A stretch of 62,348 nt of DNA from Candidatus Azobacteroides sp. (GCA_021201815.1 JAJQEC010000067.1:1-62348); one strand, 5' to 3'. Positions 8,729 through 18,455 are shown, counted from the stretch's first letter. Translations and numbers: made by a program. Notes: generated by a model not told the origin, from the letters alone.

Positions 8729-9565
8729 ATGCCGTTATCTGAAACACCAGGTCCTATCGGAATCTTTGATTCAGGGTATGGAGGATTGACTATTTATGAA
8801 AAGATTAAAGAAACACTTCCACAATACGATTATATCTATTTAGGGGATAATGCGAGGACTCCTTATGGTACACGTTCTTTTGAAGTGGTATATGAATTTA
8901 CTCGGCAGGCAGTCTTAAAGTTATTTGAATGTGGCTGTCATTTGGTTATCCTGGCATGTAATACAGCCTCTGCAAAAGCGCTCAGGTCGATTCAGCAAAA
9001 AGATCTTGCGGGTTGGGATAAGAACCGTCGGGTGTTAGGAATAATTCTTCCTACCGTAGAATCCCTGGGGAATATTACTCATACCGGACATGTGGGTGTA
9101 TTAGGAACAGAGGGAACAATAAATTCTTGTTCTTATGATATTGAAATAAATAAGTTATACCCGGATATTAAAGTTTATTCCCAAGCTTGTCCTATGTGGG
9201 TGCCCCTTATTGAAAACAACGAATATGATAAGCCGGGAGCAGATTATTTTGTTGAAAAATACATTGAACAAATTTTAAAAAAAGATGCACAGATAGATAC
9301 CTTAGTATTAGGTTGTACTCATTATCCTATTTTGATTTATAAAATCAGCCGGTATTTGCCGGAACATATAAAAATTATTTCTCAGGGAACCTATGTGGCA
9401 GATAGGCTGAAAGATTACCTGATTCGGCACCCTGAAATGGATGAAAAGTGTACTAAGAACGGAAATACCCTTTTTTTTACAACAGAATCCGTGGAAAAAT
9501 TCATGAACATGTCTTCCGTTTTTTTGAAAGATGATATCGTTGCAGAGCATTTGGATATCGGGTGA
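8729..9565 (+). CDS. murI: Glutamate racemase
   Basis: Cytoplasmic enzyme converting L-glutamate to D-glutamate for peptidoglycan. Motifs are complete: GIFDSGYGGLT with Asp14, LGDNARTPYG, ACNTASAKALR with catalytic Cys77, and LGCTHYPIL with catalytic Cys196 and His198. The length of 278 residues is normal. It heads a short same-strand run with rdgB (25-base gap to the preferred rdgB start) and porZ. Confidence 0.96.
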   Translation: MPLSETPGPIGIFDSGYGGLTIYEKIKETLPQYDYIYLGDNARTPYGTRSFEVVYEFTRQAVLKLFECGCHLVILACNTASAKALRSIQQKDLAGWDKNRRVLGIILPTVESLGNITHTGHVGVLGTEGTINSCSYDIEINKLYPDIKVYSQACPMWVPLIENNEYDKPGADYFVEKYIEQILKKDAQIDTLVLGCTHYPILIYKISRYLPEHIKIISQGTYVADRLKDYLIRHPEMDEKCTKNGNTLFFTTESVEKFMNMSSVFLKDDIVAEHLDIG

Positions 9566-9590
9566 AATTATATAAATAATAAATTTGAAA

Positions 9591-10178
9591 ATGGAGAAAC
9601 TGGTTTTTGCAACTAATAATAAACATAAAACTCAGGAGGTTCTGGCGCTCTTAAATAATAAATTTAAAATTTGTACGTTAGAAGAGATAGGATTCAGAGA
9701 AGAAATTCCGGAAGAAGCAGCCACGTTAGAAGAAAATGCAAGACAAAAAGCATATTTTATTTATAAAAAATACGGACTTAATTGCTTTGCTGATGATACA
9801 GGCCTGGAAATTGAAGCCTTAGGAGGTGCTCCTGGAGTTTATTCTGCCCGTTATGCCGGAGAAGAAAAAGATTCAAATGCAAATATAGAAAAAGTTTTAT
9901 CTCAATTAAACGGAGAAAAAAACAGGAAAGCTGCTTTCAGAACTTTTATTATTCTTATACTTGATGGAAAAGAATATGTTTTTGAAGGAAAAGTAACCGG
10001 TACTATTTTGCAGGAGACCAAAGGCGTCTCCGGTTTCGGATATGACCCTGTTTTTGTTCCGGATGGCTATAATGAAACATTTGCAGAAATGCCCCTGGAT
10101 TTAAAAAATAAAATAAGTCACAGAGGACTGGCAATAAAAAAGTTAGTGACATTCTTAAATAAAAAATACAATGAATAA
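9591..10178 (+). CDS. rdgB: RdgB/HAM1 non-canonical purine NTP pyrophosphatase
   Basis: House-cleaning enzyme that hydrolyses dITP, XTP and ITP to the monophosphate, keeping deaminated purines out of nucleic acid. Family motifs: the [10 protein letters not shown] substrate loop at the start, [34 protein letters not shown], and [10 protein letters not shown] at the end. The frame opens at a TTG (9585), but the ATG at 9591 gives the usual start [10 protein letters not shown], so about 195 residues. The stop codon overlaps the porZ start by 8 bases (ATGAATAA), which suggests coupled translation. Confidence 0.93.
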   Translation: MEKLVFATNNKHKTQEVLALLNNKFKICTLEEIGFREEIPEEAATLEENARQKAYFIYKKYGLNCFADDTGLEIEALGGAPGVYSARYAGEEKDSNANIEKVLSQLNGEKNRKAAFRTFIILILDGKEYVFEGKVTGTILQETKGVSGFGYDPVFVPDGYNETFAEMPLDLKNKISHRGLAIKKLVTFLNKKYNE

Positions 10179-12438
10179 ATTATTTCTACTTTTGTTTTTC
10201 CTTTTTTCCTCCTTTATTTCTATCTATTCTCAGGCAATAGGAGAATGGCAGACATATTTTTCCTATTCTACAATTACACAGGTTTGTGAAACTAAAAATA
10301 AAATATTTGCTTTAGGGGTCGGGTCGCTTTTTTCTTGTGAAAAGGATGGTACTGACATACAAACTTATTCGAAAATAAACGGACTAAATGATAATAATAT
10401 TGTAAAAATTGCTTACAGTACGGAGAATAACTTGTTATTAATTGCTTATGAAAACGCCAACATTGATTTATTGATGGAGGATGGAATTGTAAATATTCCT
10501 GATTTTATGAATAAGATCATGGTAGGTAATAAAACCGTGAATGATATTTATTTCGATGGCGATTTAGCTTATTTATCTACAGGGGTCGGAATTGTAGTGG
10601 TAAATATAAAAAAATACGAGATTAAAGAAAGTTACGTCCTTAAAAAAAATGATATTGTTTTATCAATATACAGCTTAGCTATTCAGGGAGACGAAATTTT
10701 TGTTACTACATCAGAGGGTGTATACAAAGGGAATGTGAATGAAAATCTGTTGGATTTTAATAAGTGGATTACGATAAGTGAAGAAGGAACCATGACCAAC
10801 GGGATAAAAGTCGTATCGTTTCAGGGAAGTTTATATGTAGCATTGAAAAATGAAGAAATATCAAAATATGAAGGAGATAAAAACTGGAGCCGGTTTATGC
10901 ATAATGGAACGGTACAGGACATCCATATTTCTGATGGACATATGATTATTGCAACTCCCACTCAGATTTTTGATTATACTTCTGAAAACGAACGGACTTT
11001 TTTTCAAACAGGCTTCAGCACCGGCGCCTCTGCCATTGCTTCCGGAGAAAAGGAAGGCTGTTACTGGCTGGCAGCAAATTCTTCCGGTTTGAATTATATA
11101 AATGAAAATGCAGAAGTGATATATAGTAATATATCACCGGATGGACCTTCGGAGAATATCGTTTATAAACAGAAATTAGGACATGGGGCTCTTTATTTTG
11201 TCAATGGAACAGATAGAGGTGACGGAGTAGATAGTAAAGTAATGAAATTGGATGTAGCTACTAATAAATGGACTATTATCGGAGAGGAAAATAACGCGGC
11301 CCTTAAAAATGTAACCAATCTTATTTTACATCCGTCAATTGCAGGGAAATTTTATGTTACTTCCTTCAGGCAGGGAATGTATGAATTTGAAAATGATATT
11401 TTTAAAAGAATATATAGTGGCACAACTAATCCCGGTGATATAGATTATATTTCAGGTACACAAACTACTTTCTTATCCAGTCCTGCTTTTGATCAAAATG
11501 AAAATTTGTGGTTAGGAAACGGACAAACCAGTTATGGAATTAAGATTTTAAAGCCGGATAATACTTGGGAGAGAAAGTTCTATTCCGACCTTTCCGATAT
11601 GGAGTTTTATGAGATGCTGATTTTATCTAATGGGCAGAAGTGGTTATTAGGTACTAACAATAGTAAGTATTGGGGAATATATATTCTTGACGGAGATAAT
11701 GGTAAAAGACATAAAAAATTTAATGATCAGGATGGAAATCAGGCAGATGCCCAATCTTATTTTAGTATTGTACAAGATAAAAATAATAGCGTCTGGGTAG
11801 GCTCGGATAAGGGGGTTCTTGTTTTTAATAATTTCTCGAATGTGCTGGATAATAATTACACATGTAGTAGAATTAAAATTCCGAGAAATGATGGTTCCGG
11901 GCTGGCAGATTATTTGTTAGGAAGTGAAAGAATTAATGCCATTGCCGTAGATGGGGGGAATAGAAAATGGCTGGGAACACAAAATTCAGGTCTTTATCTG
12001 GTGAGTGAAGATGGGCTACAGACTATTCATTATTTTACCAGTGAAAATAGTCCGTTACCCTCCGATCAAATATTGTCATTATCCATTGAACCGAATACAG
12101 GACTTGTATTCATAGGAACTTCCAAAGGGCTGTTATCTTATAAAAGTGACGCAATAGAAGGAAAAAATGATTATTCCAATGTATACGTTTATCCTAATCC
12201 GGTACGTCCGGATTATAGTGGTTGGATTACTGTAACCGGACTGGTGGAAAATTCTACGGTAAAAATTACGGATATAAGCGGAGAACTTGTTAATGAAGGC
12301 ACTTCCCAGGGTGGTCAGTATAGCTGGGATGGTAAAAATAAATATGGAGAACGGGTGGCGACAGGGGTATATTTAGTATTTGCTTCTTCTAGTGATGGTT
12401 CGGAAAGTTCGGTCGCTAAAATTATGATGATAAAATAA
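10171..12438 (+). CDS. porZ: T9SS protein PorZ (two beta-propellers plus CTD)
   Basis: Secreted 755-residue protein: signal peptide (cleavage near [10 protein letters not shown]), two seven-bladed propellers of the two-component-regulator-propeller type (about 25-660) with blades such as NGLNDNN-, GVGIVVVN and [12 protein letters not shown], and a C-terminal T9SS-type domain ([12 protein letters not shown] to the terminal KIMMIK, about 675-755). In P. gingivalis PorZ works with PorU, PorV and PorQ in the surface attachment complex that delivers anionic LPS to cargo. The starting motif [10 protein letters not shown] is characteristic. It overlaps rdgB and is followed by a bidirectional terminator. 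In cells that use T9SS this gene implies a polysaccharide-lipid anchor for cargo. Confidence 0.87.
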   Translation: MNKLFLLLFFLFSSFISIYSQAIGEWQTYFSYSTITQVCETKNKIFALGVGSLFSCEKDGTDIQTYSKINGLNDNNIVKIAYSTENNLLLIAYENANIDLLMEDGIVNIPDFMNKIMVGNKTVNDIYFDGDLAYLSTGVGIVVVNIKKYEIKESYVLKKNDIVLSIYSLAIQGDEIFVTTSEGVYKGNVNENLLDFNKWITISEEGTMTNGIKVVSFQGSLYVALKNEEISKYEGDKNWSRFMHNGTVQDIHISDGHMIIATPTQIFDYTSENERTFFQTGFSTGASAIASGEKEGCYWLAANSSGLNYINENAEVIYSNISPDGPSENIVYKQKLGHGALYFVNGTDRGDGVDSKVMKLDVATNKWTIIGEENNAALKNVTNLILHPSIAGKFYVTSFRQGMYEFENDIFKRIYSGTTNPGDIDYISGTQTTFLSSPAFDQNENLWLGNGQTSYGIKILKPDNTWERKFYSDLSDMEFYEMLILSNGQKWLLGTNNSKYWGIYILDGDNGKRHKKFNDQDGNQADAQSYFSIVQDKNNSVWVGSDKGVLVFNNFSNVLDNNYTCSRIKIPRNDGSGLADYLLGSERINAIAVDGGNRKWLGTQNSGLYLVSEDGLQTIHYFTSENSPLPSDQILSLSIEPNTGLVFIGTSKGLLSYKSDAIEGKNDYSNVYVYPNPVRPDYSGWITVTGLVENSTVKITDISGELVNEGTSQGGQYSWDGKNKYGERVATGVYLVFASSSDGSESSVAKIMMIK

Positions 12439-12470
12439 TTCCTGGCTGTTTGAAGTTGGATAGTTGTTGC

Positions 12471-12511
12471 ATAGCTTTATGATCTTTCATTTTATAGGAT
12501 CATAAAGCTAT
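12471..12511. terminator. Bidirectional terminator between porZ and the U32 gene
   Basis: ATAGCTTTATGATC (12471-12484) pairs perfectly with GATCATAAAGCTAT (12498-12511), loop 13 bases. The flanks are A/T rich on both sides and the genes converge, so it probably serves both. Confidence 0.75.
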
Positions 12512-12562
12512 ATTTCATTTAAAAGTAGGATGAAAATAATAAAAAATAAAAGAGAAACTTTT

Positions 12563-14392
12563 TTAACCGGAATAACGACTTATTTTCATTTCACACACTT
12601 TGCAATCAAATTCTATTTTTAGTATTAAATGATTGTATTCCAGGTATAATGATTCTACAGAAAAGTTGCTTTTCTCTTTTATGGAGTTTTTCTGACACCA
12701 GCCTAACCTTTCTCTTATACAATATTTAGTAAACATAAGAGTTTGTTCCGTACTTTTTTTTTCAATAGTTGACATATCAATTCGGTTCACTCCGGATTGT
12801 TGATAAAATTTAAAAGAGTTACTATTGATGACATTTCCCAGATAAGTCAGGGAAGATTGAGGATAAGAGATATAGTTTTTCTGGGATCTTCTGTACTCTC
12901 TTCTGTAATTTATATTCTTTAATATATACAAATGCTCTATGAATTTTTTTCTCCAGGAGGATAATATCGAAGAGGGTATAAAATAGTGTTGGTTACAATC
13001 AGCTTCGAATAAAAGAATATTGAAAATCGTATTTCCGAATTTGCTCAATTGGGTTTTGATATTATCGTATTGAGGTTCTTTTGCCGGTTCTTTTTTCCAT
13101 GGGAAATTTAACGTTAGTTTTAAGTGATCTTCCGTTTCTCCGGATAAAGAAAAGCCAGAAGGAGTTTCATTAAAAAATAACGTTAGATTAACTTTTCTTT
13201 CCGCTGTTTTTAAAGAAAGTTTCTTTTCAAAATTTTTATCAAAATTTCTGTATATTTTACTGCCTGCAGGTAAAAGGGGCAGATTGGAAAAAATATATTC
13301 CCCCTCTACTTTGTGCACCCGGGAACCAAAAAAAGCTCCGGAAGGAGTTACCACACATATTCCGTCGCCGTTCTGCAGATCATGTTTATTAAATAACTTT
13401 ATTTTATTATTCTGCATGCTTTTTATCTTTCCGATAAATTCTCCCAAAGATTTCGGTGTTTCAAAAGAAGTTATATCCTGTTGTCTGCCATGCAGAAAAT
13501 AAGAAGTAAAACCCCTGTTGAACGTTTTTTCAGGAGCAGGAACAAAATAATAAGTGCTTGTTCCCACAGAACTTTTTGTATAGGCAGGTAACCCGGATAA
13601 AACCAAATCCAGTTTCTGACGATAATAAGCAGTAATATTTTTCACATACGACAGATCTTTCAATCTACCTTCTATTTTGAAAGAGGAGACCCCTGCTTTT
13701 AGTAATTCCTCAAGATTTTCACTAAGGTTCAGATCTTTTAAAGAAAGGAAATGCTTATCTTTTAAAATTACTTTTCCTTTCCGGTCTTTTAAAGTATAAG
13801 GTAACCGGCAATATTGAGCACACTCGCCACGATTAGCACTCCTTCCGCAACAGGCTTCACTTAAGTAACATTGTCCACTGTACCCTACACATAATGCACC
13901 ATGTACAAATGCTTCCAATCTTACAGAAGTCTCAGCAGCTATTTGCTTTATTTCGTTCAGTGATAATTCCCTGGCCAATACCACCTGGGAAAAACCGTTG
14001 GCTTCTAAAAATTTTATTTTTTCGGTCGTACGATTATCTGTTTGTGTACTGGCATGTACCGGTATTGGCGGAAGATTCATTTCCAGTATGCCCATATCCT
14101 GAATAATTAAGGCATCACATCCGGCTTCATATAGCCTCCGGATAAGTTTTTCTGCTTCCTCTAATTCTTCTTGTTTTAATAATGTATTAAATGCTATGTA
14201 TGTTTTTACACTATATAAATGAGCATATTTTATTAATTGTTCTATATCTGAGAGGGAATTTCCGGCCGCTGCCCGGGCGCTGAATTTTGGTGCTCCAATG
14301 TACACAGCGTCTGCACCATGATTTACAGCTTCCATGCCACAAAACAGGTTTCTGGCAGGAGAGAGTAATTCTATATTTTTTCGAATATCCAT
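12563..14392 (-). CDS. U32 family RNA-modification protein (RlhA/TrhP type)
   Basis: Peptidase U32 proteins of this length (609 residues) are now known as RNA hydroxylation factors: RlhA modifies 23S rRNA and TrhP modifies tRNA wobble uridine. The N-terminal U32 domain (about 8-270) carries LLSPARNLFCGMEAVNHGADAVYIG and the iron-sulfur type cysteine set C168, C175, C191 and C195 (motifs HGALC, GQC, GECAQYC). The C-terminal half has the extra domain seen in RlhA-like members, ending with FDCKVCEM. Which RNA it acts on cannot be told here. metA lies 60 bases upstream on the same strand, so the two may be co-transcribed. Confidence 0.85.
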   Translation of the reverse strand: MDIRKNIELLSPARNLFCGMEAVNHGADAVYIGAPKFSARAAAGNSLSDIEQLIKYAHLYSVKTYIAFNTLLKQEELEEAEKLIRRLYEAGCDALIIQDMGILEMNLPPIPVHASTQTDNRTTEKIKFLEANGFSQVVLARELSLNEIKQIAAETSVRLEAFVHGALCVGYSGQCYLSEACCGRSANRGECAQYCRLPYTLKDRKGKVILKDKHFLSLKDLNLSENLEELLKAGVSSFKIEGRLKDLSYVKNITAYYRQKLDLVLSGLPAYTKSSVGTSTYYFVPAPEKTFNRGFTSYFLHGRQQDITSFETPKSLGEFIGKIKSMQNNKIKLFNKHDLQNGDGICVVTPSGAFFGSRVHKVEGEYIFSNLPLLPAGSKIYRNFDKNFEKKLSLKTAERKVNLTLFFNETPSGFSLSGETEDHLKLTLNFPWKKEPAKEPQYDNIKTQLSKFGNTIFNILLFEADCNQHYFIPSSILSSWRKKFIEHLYILKNINYRREYRRSQKNYISYPQSSLTYLGNVINSNSFKFYQQSGVNRIDMSTIEKKSTEQTLMFTKYCIRERLGWCQKNSIKEKSNFSVESLYLEYNHLILKIEFDCKVCEMKISRYSG

Positions 14393-14452
14393 AAGAAAAA
14401 AAGAAAAAGAAAGGCGGGAGTTGCTTTTTCTTTAAAATGATGATCCTGGTAT

Positions 14453-15370
14453 TTATCTGATATTATTAATATCGTATGGAGTTTCCTGATACACAAAATA
14501 ATTAAGCCAATTGGAAAACAATAAATTCGCATGGGCTTTCCACCTGACAAAAGGAGGATTCTCCGGGTTGTTATTTCTATAATAGTTTTCCGGAAGATCA
14601 ATGGGTAAGCCTTTCTTCAGGTCTCTTAGGTATTCCGTATGAAGCGTATCGGCAGAATATTCCGAATGCCCGGTGACAAAAAATTCTCTGCCATTGCGTG
14701 CCATTACAATATATATCCCTGCCTTTTCCGACTCTGATAAAATACTTAATTCTTTTACTTTTTCCACATCCTCTCTTAACGTGCATGTATATCTGCTGTG
14801 AGGAGCATAAAATACATCATCGAATCCTCTGAATATAGGATTTTTCTTATCATTAATAGTATGCTCAAAACATCCGAAGAGTTTCTTCTCCAACGGTCTT
14901 TTCGCAACGTTGTAAAAATGGTACAACCCGGCCTGAGCTGCCCAACAGATATAAAATGTGGAAGTTACATTTGTCTTTGTCCAGTTAAAAATTTCAGTCA
15001 GTTCCTGCCAGTAAGTTACTTCCTCAAAGGGCAATTGCTCCACCGGAGCTCCGGTTATAATCATTCCATCATACTTTTTTTTTGAAATCATATCAAAGTC
15101 TTTGTAAAAAGCCAGCATATGCTCAATCGGAGTATTTTTGGAAGTATGACTTTTTAATTTTAAAAATTCCAGTTCTATTTGTAAGGGAGTGTTCGATAAA
15201 AGCCTGATTAAATCTGTTTCCGTAGTAATTTTTATCGGCATCAGATTCAGAATCACAATCTTTAGAGGACGAATATCCTGCATGGAAGCTTTTAAAGAAT
15301 CCATAACAAATATATTTTCTTCTTTCAGAATTTCGATTGCCGGAATTTTTTCCGGTAAATTAAGCGGCAT
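14453..15370 (-). CDS. metA: Homoserine O-acyltransferase (predicted acetyl-CoA type)
   Basis: First committed step from homoserine to methionine. MetA-fold, 305 residues. Catalytic residues fall at the family positions: Cys142 in YICWAAQAG, His235 and Glu237 in VTGHSEYS. Residue 111, which in characterised members decides the acyl donor, is Glu (GAPVEQLPFEEV), as in acetyl-CoA-using enzymes, rather than the Gly of E. coli succinyltransferase. The start at 15370 (MPLNLPEKIPAIEIL) is the usual family N-terminus. Upstream sequence holds a possible -7 box (15431-15438) and a hairpin (15514-15552). The U32 gene follows. Confidence 0.93.
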   Translation of the reverse strand: MPLNLPEKIPAIEILKEENIFVMDSLKASMQDIRPLKIVILNLMPIKITTETDLIRLLSNTPLQIELEFLKLKSHTSKNTPIEHMLAFYKDFDMISKKKYDGMIITGAPVEQLPFEEVTYWQELTEIFNWTKTNVTSTFYICWAAQAGLYHFYNVAKRPLEKKLFGCFEHTINDKKNPIFRGFDDVFYAPHSRYTCTLREDVEKVKELSILSESEKAGIYIVMARNGREFFVTGHSEYSADTLHTEYLRDLKKGLPIDLPENYYRNNNPENPPFVRWKAHANLLFSNWLNYFVYQETPYDINNIR

Positions 15371-15430
15371 AATAAATGATTTTTATTTTTTTAGTAACTG
15401 ACAAGGTAGTCCTTTGTTCTGATAAAGATA

Positions 15431-15438
15431 CAAAGATA
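15431..15438 (-). promoter_or_regulatory. -7 promoter box upstream of metA
   Basis: CAAAGATA on the + strand reads TATCTTTG on the - strand, a perfect TAnnTTTG. It lies about 60 bases before the metA ATG. A TTG (complement of CAA at 15462-15464) lies 23 bases further upstream, slightly far for the -33 element. Confidence 0.45.
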
Positions 15439-15513
15439 CAAAAAGACTTCCGAAAAGCAGGCAAAATTAAGGAGGTTTAGGAAGTGGTTTTAAATTAGAG
15501 AAGTTTGTCTTAT

Positions 15514-15552
15514 TTTATTCTATTTTGCAAACGAGCAAAAAAGTAGAATAAA
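15514..15552. repeat. Hairpin upstream of metA
   Basis: TTTATTCTA + TTTTGC (15514-15528) pairs with GCAAAA + TAGAATAAA (15535-15552), with a 3-base bulge and a 6-base loop. It lies upstream of the proposed metA promoter; it could be the terminator of the cytochrome b operon or part of a longer metA leader. No known SAM riboswitch pattern was recognised. Confidence 0.5.
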
Positions 15553-15819
15553 TCAGGGATAAGCAAAAGCTTTATTATGTATGTGTTGCTCTTTCGAATG
15601 ATTAAGACTCACCGGATGAACACTTTCCGAAAGTCATTTCAGACCTTCCCTGGTTATCAAAGAACACTTTTTATCTGTATGTCGCACGTAAAGCTAACCT
15701 GTTTTTCTTAAGAGGTTATGAAAAAAGTTTTTTGACGCAAATCCGGAGTTTTCTTTTCTGCTACCGTGTATTTTGCATACGTTTAAATCTTCAATCATAT
15801 TCATCATCAAAGGATTTAT

Positions 15820-16470
15820 TTATGGCTGTCCAAATCCTAAAAAGAAATAAACAGGGATCAACATAAACCCTATCATTATAATATGCGAGTATATTTTTGA
15901 TATAACCTGGAAACGGGGAATCCACTTACCGGGAGACATTCCCAATGATTGGAACATACTCCAGAAGCCGTGTGAGATATGGAAGTAAAGAGCCAATATC
16001 CATACGATATACATGGCTACATACCATCCATTTGAAAATAATATTTTCATAAGGTCGTACGGGTTTTCCCCCTCATTGCCCATCCAGTGCTGTAATTGCA
16101 TTTTTGCCCAGAAGTGGCTCAGATGAATTGCCAATAGTCCTAAGACGATAAGCCCTAACGCGAACATATTTTTGGATGCCCACGATACATTTCTGAACTT
16201 CCCCTTTAACTGATAACCTTGCGGTCGGGATTTCCGGTTTTTTATGGTAAGGATTATACCCATAAGGATATGTACCATAAAGCCGAGGGCCAGAATCGGC
16301 ACCATCACCTGAATGAGTAGGTTTTCATCCATAAGCCCATAGGCTGCTTCGTAGGCTTCCCGTGAGAGTACAGATGTCAGATTGATTGCTAAATGAATGG
16401 TCAAAAAAAGAAGGAGAAACATTCCGCTTATGCTCATTCCTACTTTTCTGCCTATGGAGGATAGGTTCAT
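15820..16470 (-). CDS. Orphan dihaem cytochrome b (Sdh/Frd subunit C, b558 family)
   Basis: A 216-residue membrane protein with five helices. Four histidines fall in the helix pattern of dihaem SdhC/FrdC (B. subtilis type): His26 (LTIHLAIN), His67 (MVHILMG), His116 (AIHLSHFW) and His164 (YFHISHGF). In the family this subunit anchors the flavoprotein and iron-sulfur subunits and passes electrons to or from menaquinone. Here neither partner gene is present: the gene is last in an operon with a small membrane protein (4-base ATGA overlap), flavodoxin and radical SAM protein. It therefore probably links the quinone pool to another partner. Identity as a b558-type cytochrome is firm; its role is inference. 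Confidence 0.85.
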   Translation of the reverse strand: MNLSSIGRKVGMSISGMFLLLFLTIHLAINLTSVLSREAYEAAYGLMDENLLIQVMVPILALGFMVHILMGIILTIKNRKSRPQGYQLKGKFRNVSWASKNMFALGLIVLGLLAIHLSHFWAKMQLQHWMGNEGENPYDLMKILFSNGWYVAMYIVWILALYFHISHGFWSMFQSLGMSPGKWIPRFQVISKIYSHIIMIGFMLIPVYFFLGFGQP

Positions 16471-16847
16471 TTATTCTGTATTTTATTGTTGTTTGTTATT
16501 TTTATTACCTGACTTTTTTTACTAAACAGCATCAAAACCAAACCTGATATTTTCAGCGTGATTGCTCCATAAAAAAGAATTTTATAAAGTGAGGACATCG
16601 GAAAAATATTTTTAAAAAACATGGAAAGCATTATCATTGTAACCCCCGACATAATCAAATAAAGCCATAGAGCCGGTTTAAATCCTTTTTCCCGAAAAAC
16701 GAATATCAGGAATATGAATTTAAATAATAGGGCAATGCCAATTAATATTCTAAAGTAAAAAAGTGGTGCATTTGCCCATTTAACTACAAATGCTATAAGC
16801 AATATGCCTAATCCTATGAATAGATACATCTTTTTATTTATACGCAT
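16467..16847 (-). CDS. Small four-helix membrane protein, unknown
   Basis: About 126 residues. The frame opens at a GTG (16850), but the adjacent ATG at 16847 (MRINKKMYLF) is preferred. Four hydrophobic segments (about 6-24, 30-52, 59-78, 85-107) are separated by short loops and followed by a basic tail (SKKSQVIKITNNNK). There are no conserved histidines or cysteines, so it is not itself a haem protein. Its stop codon overlaps the start of the cytochrome b gene as ATGA, which indicates coupled translation and suggests the two form a membrane complex. I do not recognise the family. Confidence 0.75.
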   Translation of the reverse strand: MRINKKMYLFIGLGILLIAFVVKWANAPLFYFRILIGIALLFKFIFLIFVFREKGFKPALWLYLIMSGVTMIMLSMFFKNIFPMSSLYKILFYGAITLKISGLVLMLFSKKSQVIKITNNNKIQNK

Positions 16848-16918
16848 CACTAATTTCCGTTAATTCCGCGCGTTGCGCTTTCAACATTTTATTATACGAA
16901 CTTATTATAGTCATGAGA

Positions 16919-17332
16919 TTATGGAATTATTTCTTCTGTAAATTTTCGTAATAATTCTAAATCTGATTTATTCGGGCGGCCTTTATGCAGGATTTTGAAT
17001 TGACCCCGGCAATGAAATTCTCTTTTATCGACCGTAATTTGCTTCTTTTCCAGAAGTCCCCTGACCTGTCCATAGGAAGAAGACAATATGGCCGCAGAAC
17101 TGAAACACATAACGTTTTTGACCTTGCTGCAATCCATAGAGGCGATATATGCTTTTACTTTATCGTCGATGCCTGCCATATAGACGGCACTGCCGAAAAA
17201 AAGAATATCCGTATCTTCCGTTATGGATACGTCTATCGTTTCTGCTTTCACTCCGGTTACTTCTGAAACGACAGCAGCCATTTTCTTCATGTGGCCTGTT
17301 TTTGAAAAATATCTGATAGCTATTTTCATCAT
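16919..17332 (-). CDS. Flavodoxin family protein
   Basis: A short FMN-binding electron carrier of about 137 residues. The phosphate-binding loop YFSKTGHMKKMA sits at the N-terminus after the first strand (MKIAIR). FFGSAVYMAG and FSSAAILSSSYG are the other flavin-loop candidates, and the C-terminal FHCRGQFKILHKGRPN segment is typical of this flavodoxin subfamily. The frame opens at TTG (17338); ATG 17332 or 17329 is more likely. It starts 7 bases after the radical SAM stop codon, so co-expression is near certain. Flavodoxins commonly reduce radical SAM clusters, which would fit the gene order, but this is inference. Confidence 0.88.
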   Translation of the reverse strand: MMKIAIRYFSKTGHMKKMAAVVSEVTGVKAETIDVSITEDTDILFFGSAVYMAGIDDKVKAYIASMDCSKVKNVMCFSSAAILSSSYGQVRGLLEKKQITVDKREFHCRGQFKILHKGRPNKSDLELLRKFTEEIIP

Positions 17333-17339
17333 TTTCAAG

Positions 17340-18455
17340 TTATATACTGTTCAACATTGTTTTTACCTCTTCTTCATACTCGAATAGCGTACAGCCACCC
17401 GTATGTTCTCCACCAACAAGACCGGATTCCCTGAGTTTTGCGAAGAAGGGGGATTTCAGTGTTTCTTTCAGCCCTTTTTGTGCGACATTGCTATCTGAAT
17501 AGGGAGAGAAAGGGCAGGCTTCCGCTCTGCCGTCCGGGCCAACGTGGAAAAATCCGCGTCCGACAGCCAGGCAACCGCCCATTGCTTTTTCATCACCCGG
17601 AAAGGAGAGGAAAATTACGTCGGCAAATTCTTTTCGCAGGTTTTCCAGATTGGCTTCCATTTGGCCAATCCCGGTTTCATCCAGGGCCAGATGTTCAGTA
17701 CCCGCCTCTGAAGGCACGTATTCGATGAAGAAAATGATTTTGCAGCCGAGATTCTTCAATAAGGTGATATAGGAAGAAGAGGTGGCAGCAGCCAGGTTTT
17801 CGGTAGATACAGTAACAGACGCACCATAAAACAACCCTCTTTTTTTCAGGAGTTCCATTGCATGGATCACTTTGTTGAACACTCCCTGTCCGCGCCTATC
17901 ATCCGTACTCTCTTTACTCCCTTCGAGGCTTATGACCGGAATCAGATTAAGATTTTCTGCAAAAAGATCAAGGTATGAACCGGTAATGACAGTGCCATTT
18001 GTGAAAATCGGGAATATCATGTCTTTGACTTCGGATGCGGCTTTCAATATATCTTTTCTCAATAACGGCTCTCCGCCGGCCAGAAGGTTGAAGTTTATTC
18101 CCATAGTCGCCGCATCCTGAAAAATCTGTTTCCATTGTTCTGCGGTCAGTTCTTCCTTTTGCTCTTTAGCCGCCGTTCCACAAATGTTGTTGGCATGGGC
18201 ATAACAACCCTTACAGGAAAGGTTGCAATCGGTTGCAATGCTTGAGATAAGGAATGGAGGAATGTCAAGATTTTCTTTTCGTTTGTACTCACTTCTCTTT
18301 TTCTCCGATTTCCCGAAAACCTTTTGCATCCTGAATATAAATAAGGCCTCTTTCGGATTACTGAGCGCCGATTTGTAAGCATTGGACATCAGCTTCCTTA
18401 TTCCGTTGTTCAGGTAAGATTCCAGGGGTACCATGGTGCTTGATTCATTTTTCAT
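17340..18455 (-). CDS. Radical SAM protein with SPASM/twitch-like C-terminus
   Basis: A 371-residue cytoplasmic enzyme. The radical SAM cluster motif is C77-x3-C81-x2-C84 (ATDCNLSCKGC), followed by GGEPLLRKDI (SAM-binding GGE) at about 135. The C-terminus has further cysteines in GGCLAVGRG, GPDGRAEACPF and GGCTLFE, which resembles a twitch/SPASM auxiliary-cluster region used by peptide and protein maturases and by some other modifiers. The substrate is unknown; no small precursor peptide was recognised nearby. It heads the operon with flavodoxin, small membrane protein and cytochrome b. The promoter carries four CTTAAG-type hexamers (see 18520-18558). Base composition looks more GC-rich than the neighbouring envelope genes, hinting at transfer. 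Confidence 0.88.
   Translation of the reverse strand: MKNESSTMVPLESYLNNGIRKLMSNAYKSALSNPKEALFIFRMQKVFGKSEKKRSEYKRKENLDIPPFLISSIATDCNLSCKGCYAHANNICGTAAKEQKEELTAEQWKQIFQDAATMGINFNLLAGGEPLLRKDILKAASEVKDMIFPIFTNGTVITGSYLDLFAENLNLIPVISLEGSKESTDDRRGQGVFNKVIHAMELLKKRGLFYGASVTVSTENLAAATSSSYITLLKNLGCKIIFFIEYVPSEAGTEHLALDETGIGQMEANLENLRKEFADVIFLSFPGDEKAMGGCLAVGRGFFHVGPDGRAEACPFSPYSDSNVAQKGLKETLKSPFFAKLRESGLVGGEHTGGCTLFEYEEEVKTMLNSI

Larger units (their letters stand above)
15371..15819. other. Intergenic region between orphan cytochrome b and metA
   Basis: 449 bases without a convincing gene. It holds a likely metA promoter box and a hairpin. A 37-codon minus-strand frame (15694-15807, beginning MMNMIEDLN) starts 12 bases after the cytochrome b stop but has no recognisable feature. 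I looked for remains of flavoprotein or iron-sulfur fumarate-reductase subunits on the minus strand and saw none. Confidence 0.5.

Noticed and set aside
15694..15807. 37-codon frame after the cytochrome b gene
   Set aside because: No motif and no sign that it is a relic of fumarate reductase subunits; could be chance.
15371..15819. SAM riboswitch upstream of metA
   Set aside because: Only one simple hairpin was found; the multi-stem core expected for a known SAM riboswitch was not recognised by eye.
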